A stretch of DNA of 64,000 bases from Dugong dugon (Eukaryota; Chordata; Mammalia; Sirenia; Dugongidae): positions 18,408,501 through 18,472,500 of the forward strand of contig CM057469.1 of NCBI GenBank assembly GCA_030035585.1, read 5' to 3'. Numbering within the stretch: the first letter of the stretch is position 1; each line of letters starts with the position of its first letter. The notes under the pieces are model-generated. The model saw only the letters and a list, made by a program, of their open reading frames with translations. It ran no database searches and was not told where the DNA came from. Below, piece after piece: positions 52,976-64,000 of this stretch. A program made the translations under genes and the position numbers.

Positions 52976-55267
52976 TCCTAATCTGCATTTTTATGATGAT
53001 GCCCCCAAAATCGATTAGAAGTGACCCAAAGCCCATTGAAGGAGCTAAATGCCTCTGTCGTAGGGCTCTTCCACAGCAGCTGCCTGCCTGTGCCTGTGGA
53101 TTCTTTGCACTTCCAGGGACAGGAACCAGATGCTATCATAACCACATAAAAAAAATGGTCCTTCACAAAGAAAAAAGGCCTTTGACGGACTTTACCCAGC
53201 TTTATGAGCCATGAATTGAAACAGCTGTACAGTTCCAGGGAATGTTTCCACCCAACAATTGTTAAGCAGCAGGTGATATTTTATTACCTTTTCCCCTCTA
53301 TTTAATATGTTGTTCACCTTCTGCTGGGATTGTTAGCCTTGATTATCAATCTCCACATAAAAATATAGGAACATCCTATTCTTGTTCCTCTCCTGGGGTT
53401 TCTCTGTGTTGCTAGTTACCACTGGAATCACACACTCATTAGTGGAGTGGACTGGAATCTCCACTCCCAGGAGCTAACAGATGAAATTGGGGGAGGGACA
53501 GGGAAGCATGAGAAAGCACTGATGGTCTTGTATCACAAGAAAATGGTATGATTAGAGCAAACAAGACACGAGCAACAGAGAAAGAGACTCTTATTCAGTT
53601 GTGGCTGAGGTACAGATATATTGAAACAAGTCAATGCATTTTCTGAACTGCACCCTTGCATTCACTTTACACAGGAGGCCCGGCAGCCATGCCCTTGGGG
53701 CGCCATCAAGCTTCCTTGCATCTTCACTTTCAAACAAGAACCTCTTAGATTCCCACACTCAGCTCCTTCCTGATGATTACACTGGACAGTCGTGTCTACA
53801 TGCTCCACACCCCTCTTAATTATGCTAGCAGATGCCAGCTGTATTGCTCGCCAGGTTCCAAGCAAGCAGATGGCTGGAGTTCACCATCCCAAAGCAGCAC
53901 TTTAGAATTCCACCTGAAGCCAAGGAGAGAACACCAGGCCATCACTTGTCCTCTTTCTGAGTGACTGCACCAGTTTGGATTTTTATTTCTTCCTGTCTTG
54001 CCTCCTCTGGGGCATGAAGCAAACCAAGTGCCAGGGAAAACTGCCTGGGCAACAGAGTGGCTCATCTGCTATCCTACATTCATATCCAAGACATTGGATC
54101 CGAGAGGTCACTCTGTGCCAGCCTGCCCATAAGCTGACCTCCCAAAGGAGAGGGCCCTTGGACTTGTGGAAGGGGTTTCTAAATCCTTGTCTGCTTTATA
54201 CCAACTGTTAAGCATTTATGTCAGCTAGTTTGTTACCTGATAAAAATGCTCATGATAATGTAGCCACTGTTAAAACGCATAGAAAAGACTATTTCAGAAA
54301 CGGATTAGAACAGTCATTATACTGGACTGGAGTCCTGATTCATTTAGCTGAGAATGCCATCTCTTCTTGTGCAAAGAAAGCAGGTTGTTACCCTGTATGG
54401 TGTCAGAAGTTGGAGATTCACTCCCAAATACCTCCGCTTTGCCTAATAGCTTCCAATCAGCCTACCATCTGTGAAAAATCTGGACCTGCAGATCGATATT
54501 CTCAGTCTGCACTTTGCCTTAGGTGCACTTTGTTTTTCCCCAATGCTGCTTCTTTCCAGTCTTAACTCCAAGATTTAATAAATAATCTATCTACACGTTA
54601 AATGAGCTACTCAGATTTCCTCCTAGATTTCGTCTTCTGGACTAAGGAGTTCTTCCAACAGCCTATTCTCAAGTGGAACTTCTTCTACCCCTTTGATTGT
54701 TACAGTTTCCCTTTTATACTTTAAGGTATACTTATCAAACCTTCATATGAGCTTCTAGCTTCAAACAAATTTTTTATTTTATCCAAGGGTAAGATAATAC
54801 CTTTCACTTAGTTTCCAATATTCTTCCTGATAATGTTATTGTTTGTTTCCCTGGTCATAATGTCAGACTGAATCCTCAGGCAACTAAGTCCCCAGGTTCC
54901 CTTCCTCAGTTATAACCAGTTTCTAAGAGTCTATCGTCTTCTAAGAATGGTTTGAATTATTTTCCCAAAAGGTTTATCGTTGCTCTCGCTAAAGCTCCTC
55001 TGCTTACCCCCTGCCCCTCTGTTCGTTATACCTTGATGGTATTTTATTACCTGGAAGAACTTAGTTTCATGCACAAATCTGGAGATTTCCCATGGTATGT
55101 TCTTATCTCAATCCTTGAAAAAATGCTAAATAAGGCCAGTTCAATATGCTTTTCTAGGGGTTCCTATTATTGACACTTTCCTTATGGAGAAAATAACCAT
55201 TTACCCCAACTCTTTGTTTAATCTCTAAGACAGTTTTCTCATCATCTCAAAACATTTTCTCTAATTC
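52976..55267. other. Single-copy sequence, no gene recognised
   Basis: The longest repeat-free stretch. A 115-codon frame at 54218-54565 and several shorter ones show no domain or compositional sign of coding. Confidence 0.45.
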
Positions 55268-55745
55268 CAAAAAAAATCCATTTATTTAGCTTTATTGATG
55301 TATAACTGATACATAATAAACTGCACATATTTAAAGTATATAACTTAGTGAGTTCTGTCATGCACACACACAGATATACTCACCCATGCACCCATGAAAC
55401 CATTACCATAACCAATATAATGAACATATCCACCCCAAAAAAGTTTCCCTGTGCCCATCTGTAATCCATCCCTCCCTTCCACACCCATTCCCAGTCAACC
55501 ACTGATATGTTTTCTGTTACTATAGATTAGTTTGTATTGTCTATAATTTTATATAAATGGAATCATACTATACAACATTTTTTTGAGGGGAGGGGAGTCT
55601 GGCTTCTTTCACTCACCATAATTATTTTGAGATTCATCCATGACCTTGAATGTACCAATAGTAGTCTGATCCTTTCTAATGCCTTTATATCACTTCAGTA
55701 AATACCTAAGACTAGAATGGCTGGGTGGTATGGTAGTGAAAATCT
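55268..55745 (-). mobile_element. Old L1M 3' UTR, antisense
   Basis: tttattgatgtataactgat, cacccatgaaaccattacca, tataaatggaatcatactat and ggcttctttcactcaccata are the complement of an L1ME-type 3' UTR. Confidence 0.82.
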
Positions 55746-57782
55746 ATTTCTGCTGCTTATAGTATGCATATTTTTAAGTGCATATTTTAAAGGCGTTCTG
55801 AAAATCTAAATAACTCATATCTTCTCCTTTTCTCTTATTTATATATTTTCTCAAAGAAAGTAAACATAATCGTCAAAGACCAAAATGAGCAAATAAATAT
55901 ATATGGGGCTTAGAAGCTGTGCCTGAATGCCTTTAGAACTCTTTGTCTATCAGGGCTGCTTAACTTTCACTCTGTAAAGTGACACATGGCAGTTACATGG
56001 CCCAGGTGACATGCAGCCCCTTAGGGATAGGAGGAAACACTTTTGGAAGCACTATGGTATACAGGTGCTAAAACACTTAAGAGGCCAAATCACATTCATC
56101 CTACCAGCCCACTTTGGACATATTATTTGAGTACACGAAGGAATTATGGTTCAAAACAGAGTGGAAAGCAAGAAGGGCTTTCCTGTGTTTTGTTTTTTGA
56201 TGCTATTAGACTTGCTTTAAAACTTACATAAAAACAAAAAACAAGCAAAAAACAAAGACAGAGACAGAAAGAGAGGTTAAGACAGAACAGAGTAATAAGA
56301 AAAGAAGTTTAGACGAAAAAGACAATGGACTAGATTCTATGCTTCACGTAAGTAACTTCCATTTTCTTGAAATACTTTTTTAAACACAGGTCAACAGACA
56401 TGGGGAGAGTCATTCCTTGGATTTCAAAACTATGATGGGAGATCCTGTTGGAGACATCATTCTCTAAAAGGCATTGACTTTTTTATGAAGGAGGAAGTCA
56501 AAGAATTAACAGATTGTAATTTTGAACTTCCAGGTGTATAGGAAATATTCTTGTTATTTTGAATTTATGAGCTCCTGCAGCAAGAGACTTAAGTTAGAAT
56601 TTTTCTCCCTGCATGTATAAAGAAATACTAGTGATGTCTGAATTTACTGCAGCTTGAACAACACTTTGCTTCCCTTCCCCCCATATAAGCAGGATATAGG
56701 CTCAATAAATCAATTTTCCTCACGTACCCAGCTATAAAGGAAATAAAGAACATGCAGAGTAGTAAATCCACCACAGGTCTTTGAGGCTGTGGTTGGCAAT
56801 CAGGACCACAGAATAAACTTAAAGATTAATGATATCTATTTTTATTTTCTCTATCTTTAGTGTGGAAGCTAAAACCAAATGTTCAGTGCCTTGAGTAATA
56901 AATGATAACAGGATTCTCCAACTTATGCAAAAGACCTGAGGATGAAGTTAAATATGTCAACACACGGGGACACTGAGGAACAAGGATGGGAAGCCTGGAG
57001 GTCAGCAGAGGGAGGACATGGATGAGCACACCTGGGAACTAGCAGGCGCATCACCTCAGCAGCCTGAACTCTAAGCAACCAGTGCCAGAGGCCACCTCAG
57101 TCCGTTCTCAGTAGCGTTCGATTAAATGCACTGAACAGAAAAGCGCTTTCAATTTAAATGTCGTACTGATTCTTGGAGTGTGGAGACAGCCAGCCACGCA
57201 TACCACAGAGGTGAGTGACTGTGGGTAGTTACTTCTCTGAGCCTGTGAATCAAATGTCTCCATTCCGGATCCAAACTGTCCTTTCTACTGACACAGCTAA
57301 TAAAGAGGTTTGTGTAGCTACTTCAGTAGCTTGTCATTTGACATCACGTAGGCTCAGGTGGGAAAGGTGGGAGACCACAAAAGTGCTCTGATCGGCAGGA
57401 TCTCCCAACCAAGAATTTAGTGTTCAGTGTACTGAGAAAATAAATAGAGGAACTCAAGAGGCTACATTAGAAGAAAATTCCTTAAAATCGAAGAATTCTT
57501 TGTTAAAGGAAAACACTCATAGCAGGTACACAGTTGGGCAAAAGTATGAATTTCCCAAGGAACACTGAATAGAAGCCCCCAAGAAGCCCTTCTCCATCAG
57601 GGTGTATCAGCCAAGGTGGACGTTCTTTCTGTCCTGCCTCAAGCAGGCTCTAATGGAACATGTGGAGAACACTGCTTCCAGAGTGGAACTCAGTCATGCT
57701 TCAACACAAATGAACTTCCCCCAAGAGAGAGACGGAGGCCGACAGAAACTCTCCATGGCAGACTCCACAATGGTTCTGAGAT
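55746..57782. other. Single-copy sequence
   Basis: No gene recognised. A purine-rich run (acagagacagaaagagaggt) is at 56259. Confidence 0.4.
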
Positions 57783-57965
57783 TCATTCAACACTTGCTTA
57801 CTGAGCACCAACCATGTGCTAGGCTTTGTGCTAACAGTTGAGGATGCAACAATGGGACAAGATAGACAAGTGCCTCCTTCCATGGATCTTACATTCTAGA
57901 AACGGAAATAGGCAATAAACAAGTAAGCAAATAAATCGATAAGTTGCTTTCTGATACTCAGTGCT
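57783..57965 (-). mobile_element. L2 LINE 3' end, antisense
   Basis: attcattcaacacttgctta, ctgagcaccaaccatgtgct, tggatcttacattctagaaa and ggcaataaacaagtaagcaa: complement of the L2 terminus. Confidence 0.82.
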
Positions 57966-58095
57966 ATGAAGTCACCTTTAATTTCCAAAAAAAAAAGAAA
58001 AAAAAAAAAAAACCCTGAAGACTTGGGGAGAGTAATACTGGAAGTTCTTATATATTTCTCTATCCTGAACCTCCATGTTGTTTATAATTGTATAA

Positions 58096-58284
58096 TAATG
58101 GGACTGGGGAGCCCTGGTGGCACAGTGGTTAAGAGCTCAGCTGCTAACCAAAAGATTGGCAGTTTGAATCCACCAGCGGCTCCTTGGAAACCTTATGGTG
58201 CAGTTCTACTTTGTCCTACAGGGTTGCTATGAGTTGGAATCAACTCGATGGCAACAGGTTTGGTTTTTGGTTTAATGGGACTGG
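58096..58284 (+). mobile_element. AfroSINE, short form, with perfect target duplication
   Basis: Body 58108-58272, from ggagccctggtggcacagtg to tcaactcgatggcaacaggt and ttggttttt. Flanked by a perfect 12-bp repeat, taatgggactgg, at 58096-58107 and 58273-58284. This is one of the least altered copies in the window. Confidence 0.95.
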
Positions 58285-58425
58285 CTTCCCCACTAGACTG
58301 AGAGCTCCCTGATGGCAGTGGCTGTGTTTCATTTATCTTGTTATCTCCAGTGTCTAAAATAATGCCTGGCATATAGTATGGGCTTATCAGATGTCTGTTA
58401 AATTAATTAATGAATAAAAGAGAAT
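58285..58425 (+). mobile_element. L2 LINE 3' end
   Basis: ccccactagactgagagctc, ttatctccagtgtctaaaat and atgcctggcatatagtatgg. Confidence 0.8.
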
Positions 58426-59025
58426 ATACTGCCAATATTGTATATTTGGTTCCCCTAGAAGCACACTTGAGGCAAGGATGTGAGTGCCAGTAGTTTAACT
58501 GGGAGGTGATTCTAGGAATCAGTAGTAGGGGAGACAGAAGGGAAGGAAGCCAGTAGAGGGTGTATTATCAAGCAGGTTACTGGTATGGACAACTGGGACA
58601 CACTCCTACTCAGGAAATCTAGGAGACAAGATAGATAGTGTCTCAGAGTCATCTCACCCAAGGGGCAAGGGAGCTGGGGTATTTATCCACCAACTCCTGT
58701 CAGTCTTTGGGAGCTACTCCCCAGAGGCATTAACTTCTGGGCACTTTTGGCCTGGTCTGTCCATCCTTCGGTCCAGTGGGCTCCAGGCAGAGTCACAGAG
58801 CTGGACCTTGGGCTCTACAAGGTTTTGTGCATGAGAATGATGAGTATCAAGGGAATGGGAGGGGGATGGGGACCAACAGTATCTAGTACCCCAGATACAT
58901 GCCTCTCACAAATTCCAGAGAGATCTGGAGAGAGTGCTGTGTGACAGCACTGCAGAGGGAAGAGAGGGAAAGGAGGTCCTTGCAGTCAGGCTCGACACTG
59001 GCCAGGCCAGACTTTACAATACACT
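58426..59025. other. Unclassified or single-copy sequence
   Basis: 58450-58810 (ggttcccctagaagcacact, gctggggtatttatccacca, tggtctgtccatccttcggt) reads like an old interspersed repeat, but I cannot name the family. Confidence 0.35.
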
Positions 59026-59182
59026 GGTAATCCTTGGGAGCCCTGGTCAGCTCCTACCAAAAGGCTGGCAGTTCGAATCCACCATGCGCTCATTGAAAAC
59101 CCTATGGGGCAGTTCTACTCTGTCCTGTAGGGTTGATATGAGTGGGAATCAACTTGAGGGGAGCAGGTTTGGTAATCCTTGG
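59026..59182 (+). mobile_element. AfroSINE lacking its A-box region, with target duplication
   Basis: Body 59038-59170. The head runs gagccctggtcagctcctac straight into caaaaggctggcagttcgaa, missing about 25 bp around the A box, while the B box and tail are intact. Flanked by ggtaatccttgg at 59026-59037 and 59171-59182 (the ggt may belong to the SINE end). Confidence 0.88.
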
Positions 59183-59275
59183 CTCTCTTTAGCTACCTCT
59201 CGCAATTTTTAACCAGATAGTTGAAGTTCTTCAAGGTTGGAAACAATGTCTTTTTTTTTTAAACACTTTTAGATA

Positions 59276-59637
59276 ATGAGCCACTATTCATCTGTCAGTT
59301 TGTTGTACTGTGGTGGCTTACATGTTGCTATGATGCTGGAAGCTATGCCACCAGTATTTCAGATACTAGCAGGTCACCCATGGTAGACCGGTTTTAGCTG
59401 AGCTTCCAGGTTCAGACTAGGAAGAAGGTTTGGTGATCTACTTTTGAAAATTAGCCAATGAAAGTCCTATGGATCACAACAGAACATCATCCAACATAGT
59501 CCTGGAAGGTAAGTCCCCTAAGTTGGAACGCACTACACAATAGTCTCAAGAAGAGATTCAAACATATCAACAATCATGAAGACGGCACAGGACTGGGCAA
59601 AATTTTGTTCTGCTATACACAAGGTCCACTGCTATAA
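59276..59637 (+). mobile_element. RTE-derived non-autonomous element, split by an L1
   Basis: gccactattcatctgtcagt, ttgctatgatgctggaagct, gtcacccatggtagaccggt and atgaagacggcacaggactg. It stops at ctatacacaaggtcc; the missing tail is at 60413-60467. Confidence 0.85.
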
Positions 59638-60187
59638 GAGTTCAACACGAACTACAGCCTCATCTACCCTGAGACCAGAAGAACTAGATGATCCCTGGCT
59701 ACCACTAAAAACTGTTCTGATCAGGGCTACCCCAGATGGATCCTGACAGAAAGGGAGAAAAATGTGAAACAGAACTCAAATTCTTAAAAAGCCCAGACTT
59801 ACTGGACCCATTGAGACTACAGGACTCCCTGAGACTATCATCTTCAGATATTCCACAAACCTTGAACCAAACTACCCCCTGAGGTCACCTATTAGCTACA
59901 TAACAGATTGGCTCATATGATAAAGAATATTACCCGTGAGTACTGCGCACTTTTTAAAAAATCATCTGTATGAGACCAAAGAGTCAACAACTACTCTAAA
60001 GCAAAGACGATAGGCTAAGGGGACAAGGAAAGTAGATTACTTGAAATGAAACATCCAGAATGGAATTATTGAGAATGTTGACACATTGTGAAAAATGTAA
60101 TCAGTGTCACTGAACAATTTGTGTAGTAATTGTTAAATAGGAACATAATTTGCTGTGTAAACGTTCACCAAAAACACAACAAAATAG
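59638..60187 (+). mobile_element. Afrotherian L1 3' end, inserted in the RTE-derived element
   Basis: ctgatcagggctaccccaga, ctcaaattcttaaaaagccc, atgttgacacattgtgaaaa and tcaccaaaaacacaacaaaa. A 5'-truncated L1 3' UTR. The RTE sequence acacaaggtc (before) and acacaagatc (after the SINE) marks its insertion site. Confidence 0.85.
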
Positions 60188-60189
60188 AA

Positions 60190-60403
60190 GCCCTCGTGGG
60201 ACAGAGGTTAAAGTGCTTGGCTGCTAACCAAAAAGTCCGTGATTCAAACCCACCATCCACTCCATGGGAGAAAGATGTGGCAATCTGCTTCCATAAAGAT
60301 TTATAGCTTTGGAAACCCAATGGGACAGTTCTATGCTGTCCTATAAGGTCACTATGAGTCAGAATTGACTCAATGGCAATGAGTTTAGGGTTTGTTTTTG
60401 TTT
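60190..60403 (+). mobile_element. AfroSINE, long form, in the L1 tail
   Basis: aagccctcgtgggacagagg, loop ttggctgctaaccaaaaagt, core gtggcaatctgcttccataa and tail aggtcactatgagtcagaat. It occupies the A-rich 3' end of the L1 fragment. Confidence 0.88.
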
Positions 60404-60412
60404 TTTTTCTTA

Positions 60413-60467
60413 ATTACACACAAGATCACTATGAGTTGGAGCCAACTTGATAGCAACTAACAACAAG
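60413..60467 (+). mobile_element. Tail of the split RTE-derived element
   Basis: acacacaagatcactatgag, ttggagccaacttgatagca and actaacaac complete the element broken at 59637. Confidence 0.8.
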
Positions 60468-61277
60468 ACAGTGAGAGCATATACAGGGACTTAGACTGTT
60501 CAGTTATTTTTTCATCCTTAGAAAATGCCTCTAAAATTCTGGACAGCCAGGCTGAGACACAGTCTGCTTTCCTCACAAATGCCACCTTGCCATTTTAGAT
60601 GAAGCACCAAAGAGACAAAGAGACAGATACGCTAATAAACGAAAATTTATTTTAGAAAAATGAACCACATTTTTTTTTTTTTTGAAGCTCCTGAAAGACT
60701 GGAAATAAATTTTGAGTGATGGCTTATATTTGCTAGTTTTTTATTCAAAGGGGCTTGTCTGTACCGATTACATCCTTTTTCACTACAGGACCTGAGAGAA
60801 TTTCTCTTTCTTTCTCATTGCCAAGTCCACTTCTCTCTTTTGCTAGGGCTGAAAAGGACAAACTATGGAAGGCTTTGGTTTTGGAGGATGCCAAGAAAAT
60901 GACATAGGCTGTTATTTCCAGGCTTGTGAAATTATATTTCCTGAATTTCAGTATAGTTCGTGAACAAGCACACTAGGTGCCAAGAAAAACACATCTAGTT
61001 ACAAAGTAATACTAAAATCGTTTTTGCATACACTAAGTAAAAAAGGTGATTATTAGAAATAGTGTACTCCTGAGTCTAACCACGCTGAAATAAATAATGA
61101 AAAATATTCCACTTATTTATCCATAAGAATTACCTTTATAATAATACTAGTACTTGGAATGATGATAGTGCTAAAGCTACACAATAAATTCTGCCACTTA
61201 CAGACACAATTCCATAGCTTCTTTTGAGTATTTCACTCTTTTGAGATGCAAGACAGACATAAGTTTTCAAATAGTTG
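60468..61277. other. AT-rich single-copy sequence
   Basis: No feature recognised. Confidence 0.4.
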
Positions 61278-61388
61278 ATTCATTCTTTCCACAGACAGTT
61301 ACTGAGCTCCTACTCTGTACCAGGCATGCTAAGTGCAATGGGGGCATTAGACACAATTCCTGGTGTCATGAAGTTTACACCTTAGTAA
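61278..61388 (-). mobile_element. L2 LINE 3' end, antisense
   Basis: gttgattcattctttccaca, ttactgagctcctactctgt and accaggcatgctaagtgcaa. Confidence 0.7.
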
Positions 61389-61389
61389 T

Positions 61390-61562
61390 CATTTAGCCCT
61401 GGTGGTGCAGTGGTTAAGAGCTACGGCTGCTAACCAAAAGGTCAGCAGTTCAAATCTACCAGCTGCTCCTTGGAAACCCTATGGGGCAGTTCTACTCTGT
61501 CCTACAGGGTCACTATGAGTAGAAATCGACTCAACGGCAATGGGTTTGGTTTTTTGGTTTTA
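61390..61562 (+). mobile_element. AfroSINE, short form
   Basis: agccctggtggtgcagtggt, loop ggctgctaaccaaaaggtca, B box cagcagttcaaatctaccag, and tail tgagtagaaatcgactcaac. Confidence 0.93.
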
Positions 61563-62403
61563 ATGGAGAGAAGTTAAAAAAAAAAAAATTATTTGCATTT
61601 CAGAGGCAAGAAAATAAAAATCCCACCCTTAGGGACATCTCTAAGTATAAAAAGCAGGTAAATTAACTAGGCCTCTTTATGCTTCAGTTCTACCTATTTC
61701 CAGTCAAGTTATTATACCAGTATCTCTTGCACTCCTACTTCTGGTACCCTCAATGAGGTGTCAATTTCTTATTCAGTCACCAGCCAAGGCCATGGACAGA
61801 TTTGTGTTTTCATCAACAATATGATTCATCAGCATCTTAAACTGAACTTGTACCCAATATCACATAATATAATACACCTTTAGTTTCTATAATGCCTTCC
61901 ACATGATTTTATCCCCAAATGCTTTATGTACTTCACTAAGACAGCTATAGAATTAAAATAATAAATCAAAGCAGGGGGACAATATGCAAAGGGATTTACT
62001 CAAGGGAGGAAAAGACAGGCTTTTAACGAGACAGGAGAAAAAAGATGGAGAATCCTAGAGCATTTGTGGTAGTCTGCAACTCATAACTCTTTTCCCTGTT
62101 TTAACTCTTTCTTTGGTTCATTGTCCCAGGCAGCACCACTAGTTCCATCTCTTACTAACCCCCTTCTTGAAAAGACAACTAGGCACCTACACTTTACTGA
62201 GAATCTCAACTTCCCAACAATGCCTTTTTTTCATGCTTAGTTATGATGCTATCTCCCAAAAATGTCCTAAAGCTAAAACAATAATTTAATCCCAGAGCGT
62301 GTAGTTTGAACTGAGTGGAAATACATGCTAAGGTCTCAAAGAATTTCAGTAGAAGGCAATCTGGAGAATTAGCCACCTGTCTCCCTTTTAGTCTGTGGCC
62401 AAT
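61563..62403. other. Single-copy sequence
   Basis: No feature recognised. Confidence 0.4.
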
Positions 62404-62560
62404 TAGTTCATTCATTCATTCAATAAATATTCATAATATAGTAGGTACAGATATAGATAGTATGTGTGTGTGCAGGGGAGATAGAGAGGTGGGATGGTTG
62501 TAATTTTGAATACAGAGGTCAGAGAAGGCCTTACCAAGAAAGTGGCATTTGAGTAAAGTC
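62404..62560 (-). mobile_element. L2 LINE fragment, antisense
   Basis: agttcattcattcattcaat, aataaatattcataatatag, cagagaaggccttaccaaga and gtggcatttgagtaaagtcc. Confidence 0.7.
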
Positions 62561-62562
62561 CT

Positions 62563-62979
62563 CGTTATGGATTGAATTGTGTTCCCCAAAAAAATACGTG
62601 TTGCAAATCCTAACCTCTGTGCCTATGGTTATAATCCCATTTGGGAATGGGCTGTCTTTGTTATGTTAGTGAAGCAGGATTAGTGTAGAGCGTATCTTGA
62701 ATTAATAGCTTTTGAGATATAAAAGAGATTAAACAAGCGAGTGAGCTAGCAGAGATAGGGGAAGACAGACACCAAGTTACATGAAGATCACCCAGGACCA
62801 GAAGCTGTGAAGAGACAAGGACCTTCCTCCAGAGCTGCCAGAGAGAGAAAGCCTTCCCCTAGAGCCAGCACCCTGAATTTAGACTTCTAGGCTCCTGAAC
62901 TATGAGAACATTAATTTCTGTTTGTTAAAGCCGCCCATTTGTGGTATTTCTGTTACAGCAGCACTAGATAGCTAAGATA
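62563..62979 (+). mobile_element. MaLR-type 5' LTR
   Basis: Starts cgttatggattgaattgtgt (the expected tg dinucleotide is mutated to cg), contains aatcccatttgggaatgggc and cccctagagccagcaccctg, and ends ggtatttctgttacagcagc and actagatagctaagata. The AATAAA of the sister LTR at 27755 has decayed here. It is followed directly by internal sequence, so this is a 5' LTR and not a solo LTR. Confidence 0.85.
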
Positions 62980-63090
62980 GAATTTGATACCAGGGGTGGG
63001 GTGCTGCTCTAACAAATACCTACAATGTGGAAGTGGTTTTGGAATTGGGTAATAGGTGGAGGCTGAAAGACTTCTAAGGTGTCTAATAGT

Positions 63091-63510
63091 AAAAGGCTAG
63101 ATTGCATTAAAGAGATTCTTGGTAGAATTATGGATGTCAAAGGCAATTCTGGTGGGGGCTCATTAGGAAGTAAGGAAAGGGACAGAGAAAGTTTCTATCA
63201 TCTTAGAGGATACATATGGCACCAGCAAAACAGAACATTGCTAGAAATGTGTTTCTGGTGAGGCTTTAAAAGAAAACTGTGAACATATAATTAGACAATG
63301 GAACAACGGTTATGCTTTTTATGCAGTAGCAAAGAACTTGTCTGAATTATGTTCAAATGTTTGGTGGAAGGCTGAACTTGTAAGTGAAGAAGTTGGACTG
63401 AGGATATTTCTAAGCAAGATCTTAAATGGGCCGTGTTTCTCCTTGCCACTTATAGTAAAATGCAAAAAGAAAGAGATGGACTTAAAAATGAACTGTGCAA
63501 AATGAATAGC
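63091..63510 (+). repeat. MaLR internal duplication, copy 1
   Basis: From aaaaggctagattgcattaa to aactgtgcaaaatgaatag. Contains ttggtagaattatggatgtc and aagaacttgtctgaattatg. Confidence 0.88.
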
Positions 63511-63550
63511 AAAAAAAAAAAAAAAGAAAGAAAAAAAAAATGGTAGTAGT

Positions 63551-63984
63551 AAAAACCTGGATTGCCTTGAAGAGACTGTTGGTAGAATTATGAACCTCAA
63601 AGGCAGTTCTGGTGAGGGCTCAGAAGGCAGTGAGGAGAGCTGTAGAGAAAGTCTCTATTGTCTTAGAGAATACATATGGCACCAGCAGCAGAATGTTGCT
63701 AGAAATGTGGATGTTAAATGTGCTTCTGGTGAGGCTTTAAAAGAAAATGATGAACATGTGATTGGACAGTGGAGAAGGCAATGCTTTTTATGCAGTGTCA
63801 AAAAACTTGTCTGAATTATGTTCAAATGTTTGGTAGAAGGTAGAACTTGTAAGTGATGAACTTGAATATTTGGCTGAGGAAATTTCTAAGCAAGATCTTA
63901 AAGGGGTTGCATGGTTTCTCCTTGCTGCTTATAGTAAAATGCGAGAAGAAAGAGATGTACTTAAAAATGAACTGTGCAAAATGA
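63551..63984 (+). repeat. MaLR internal duplication, copy 2
   Basis: From aaaaacctggattgccttga to aactgtgcaaaatgaaaac, offset 460 bp at the start and about 480 bp at the end. It holds extra sequence (aatgtggatgttaaatgtgc, tgaatatttggctgaggaaa) absent from copy 1. Confidence 0.88.
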
Positions 63985-64000
63985 AAACAAAACTTAAAGA

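Larger units (their letters stand above)
62980..64000 (+). mobile_element. MaLR-type internal region, continues beyond the window
   Basis: Opens gaatttgataccaggggtgg and ggtgctgctctaacaaatac, then gtggaagtggttttggaatt and gggtaataggtggaggctga, the typical start of the internal part of mammalian MaLR elements. It has no intact retroviral gene: MaLRs are non-autonomous and the frames here (at most 93 codons) are fragments. It contains a long tandem duplication and an A-rich tract at 63512-63540. The 3' LTR, if present, lies outside the window. Confidence 0.8.

Noticed and set aside
54218-54565. 115-codon frame in repeat-free sequence
   Set aside because: No recognisable domain, no splice sites or promoter, and AT content like the flanks; consistent with chance.
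58108-58185. tRNA-like fold with both A and B box, considered as a tRNA gene
   Set aside because: It is the AfroSINE head, with a SINE body, RTE-type tail and target duplication.
63319-63600. Antisense 93-codon frame rich in phenylalanine
   Set aside because: Complement of the A-rich tract in the MaLR-type internal region; low complexity.

Overview
Mammalian nuclear DNA, almost certainly from an afrotherian and most likely an elephant (Loxodonta or Elephas; manatee or hyrax not excluded). The main evidence is about 28 copies of a tRNA-headed SINE ending in the motif tatgagtcggaatcgactc, the AfroSINE family that is private to Afrotheria. With it are RTE-clade (BovB-like) elements sharing the same 3' tail, an L1 lineage with a distinctive 3' UTR, and old mammalian repeats (MIR, L2, MLT1, HAL1, L1M).

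No protein-coding gene, exon, tRNA, rRNA or ncRNA could be recognised. The window is intergenic or deep intronic. Nearly every open frame longer than 60 codons is either random or the remains of a retrotransposon.

Layout. 1-12 kb: single-copy sequence with an RTE-derived non-autonomous element bounded by a perfect 11-bp duplication, two AfroSINEs piled on one target, MIRs, an antisense MLT1 LTR, an RTE ORF fragment, an L1 3' end and tRNA-Gly-headed SINEs. 12-17.7 kb: an L2 split by a SINE, and an antisense MaLR-type LTR. 17.7-26.1 kb: a full-length L1 of about 8.4 kb with promoter monomers, broken ORF1 and ORF2, a G-quadruplex-type tract, a duplicated 3' terminus and a target-site duplication. 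26-49 kb: dense SINEs, often nested or inverted, with a (CA)n tract between inverted SINEs, a DNA transposon hit twice at one spot, two adjacent L1 3' ends, a 93-bp tandem duplication and a TIR element. 49.3-52.5 kb: an antisense L1 3' end and a near-complete HAL1-type element whose 5' side is made of tandem monomers of about 330 bp. 52.5-58 kb: mostly single copy. 58-61.6 kb: SINEs with clear duplications and an L1-into-RTE nest. 62.5-64 kb: a MaLR-type LTR plus internal region carrying a 460-480 bp tandem duplication, running off the end of the window.

The elements are linked by parasitism. Three non-autonomous families (AfroSINE with a tRNA-Asn-like head, a SINE with a tRNA-Gly-like head, and a headless RTE-derived element) share a central core and an RTE 3' tail, and presumably used RTE machinery. 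L1 supplied the rest.
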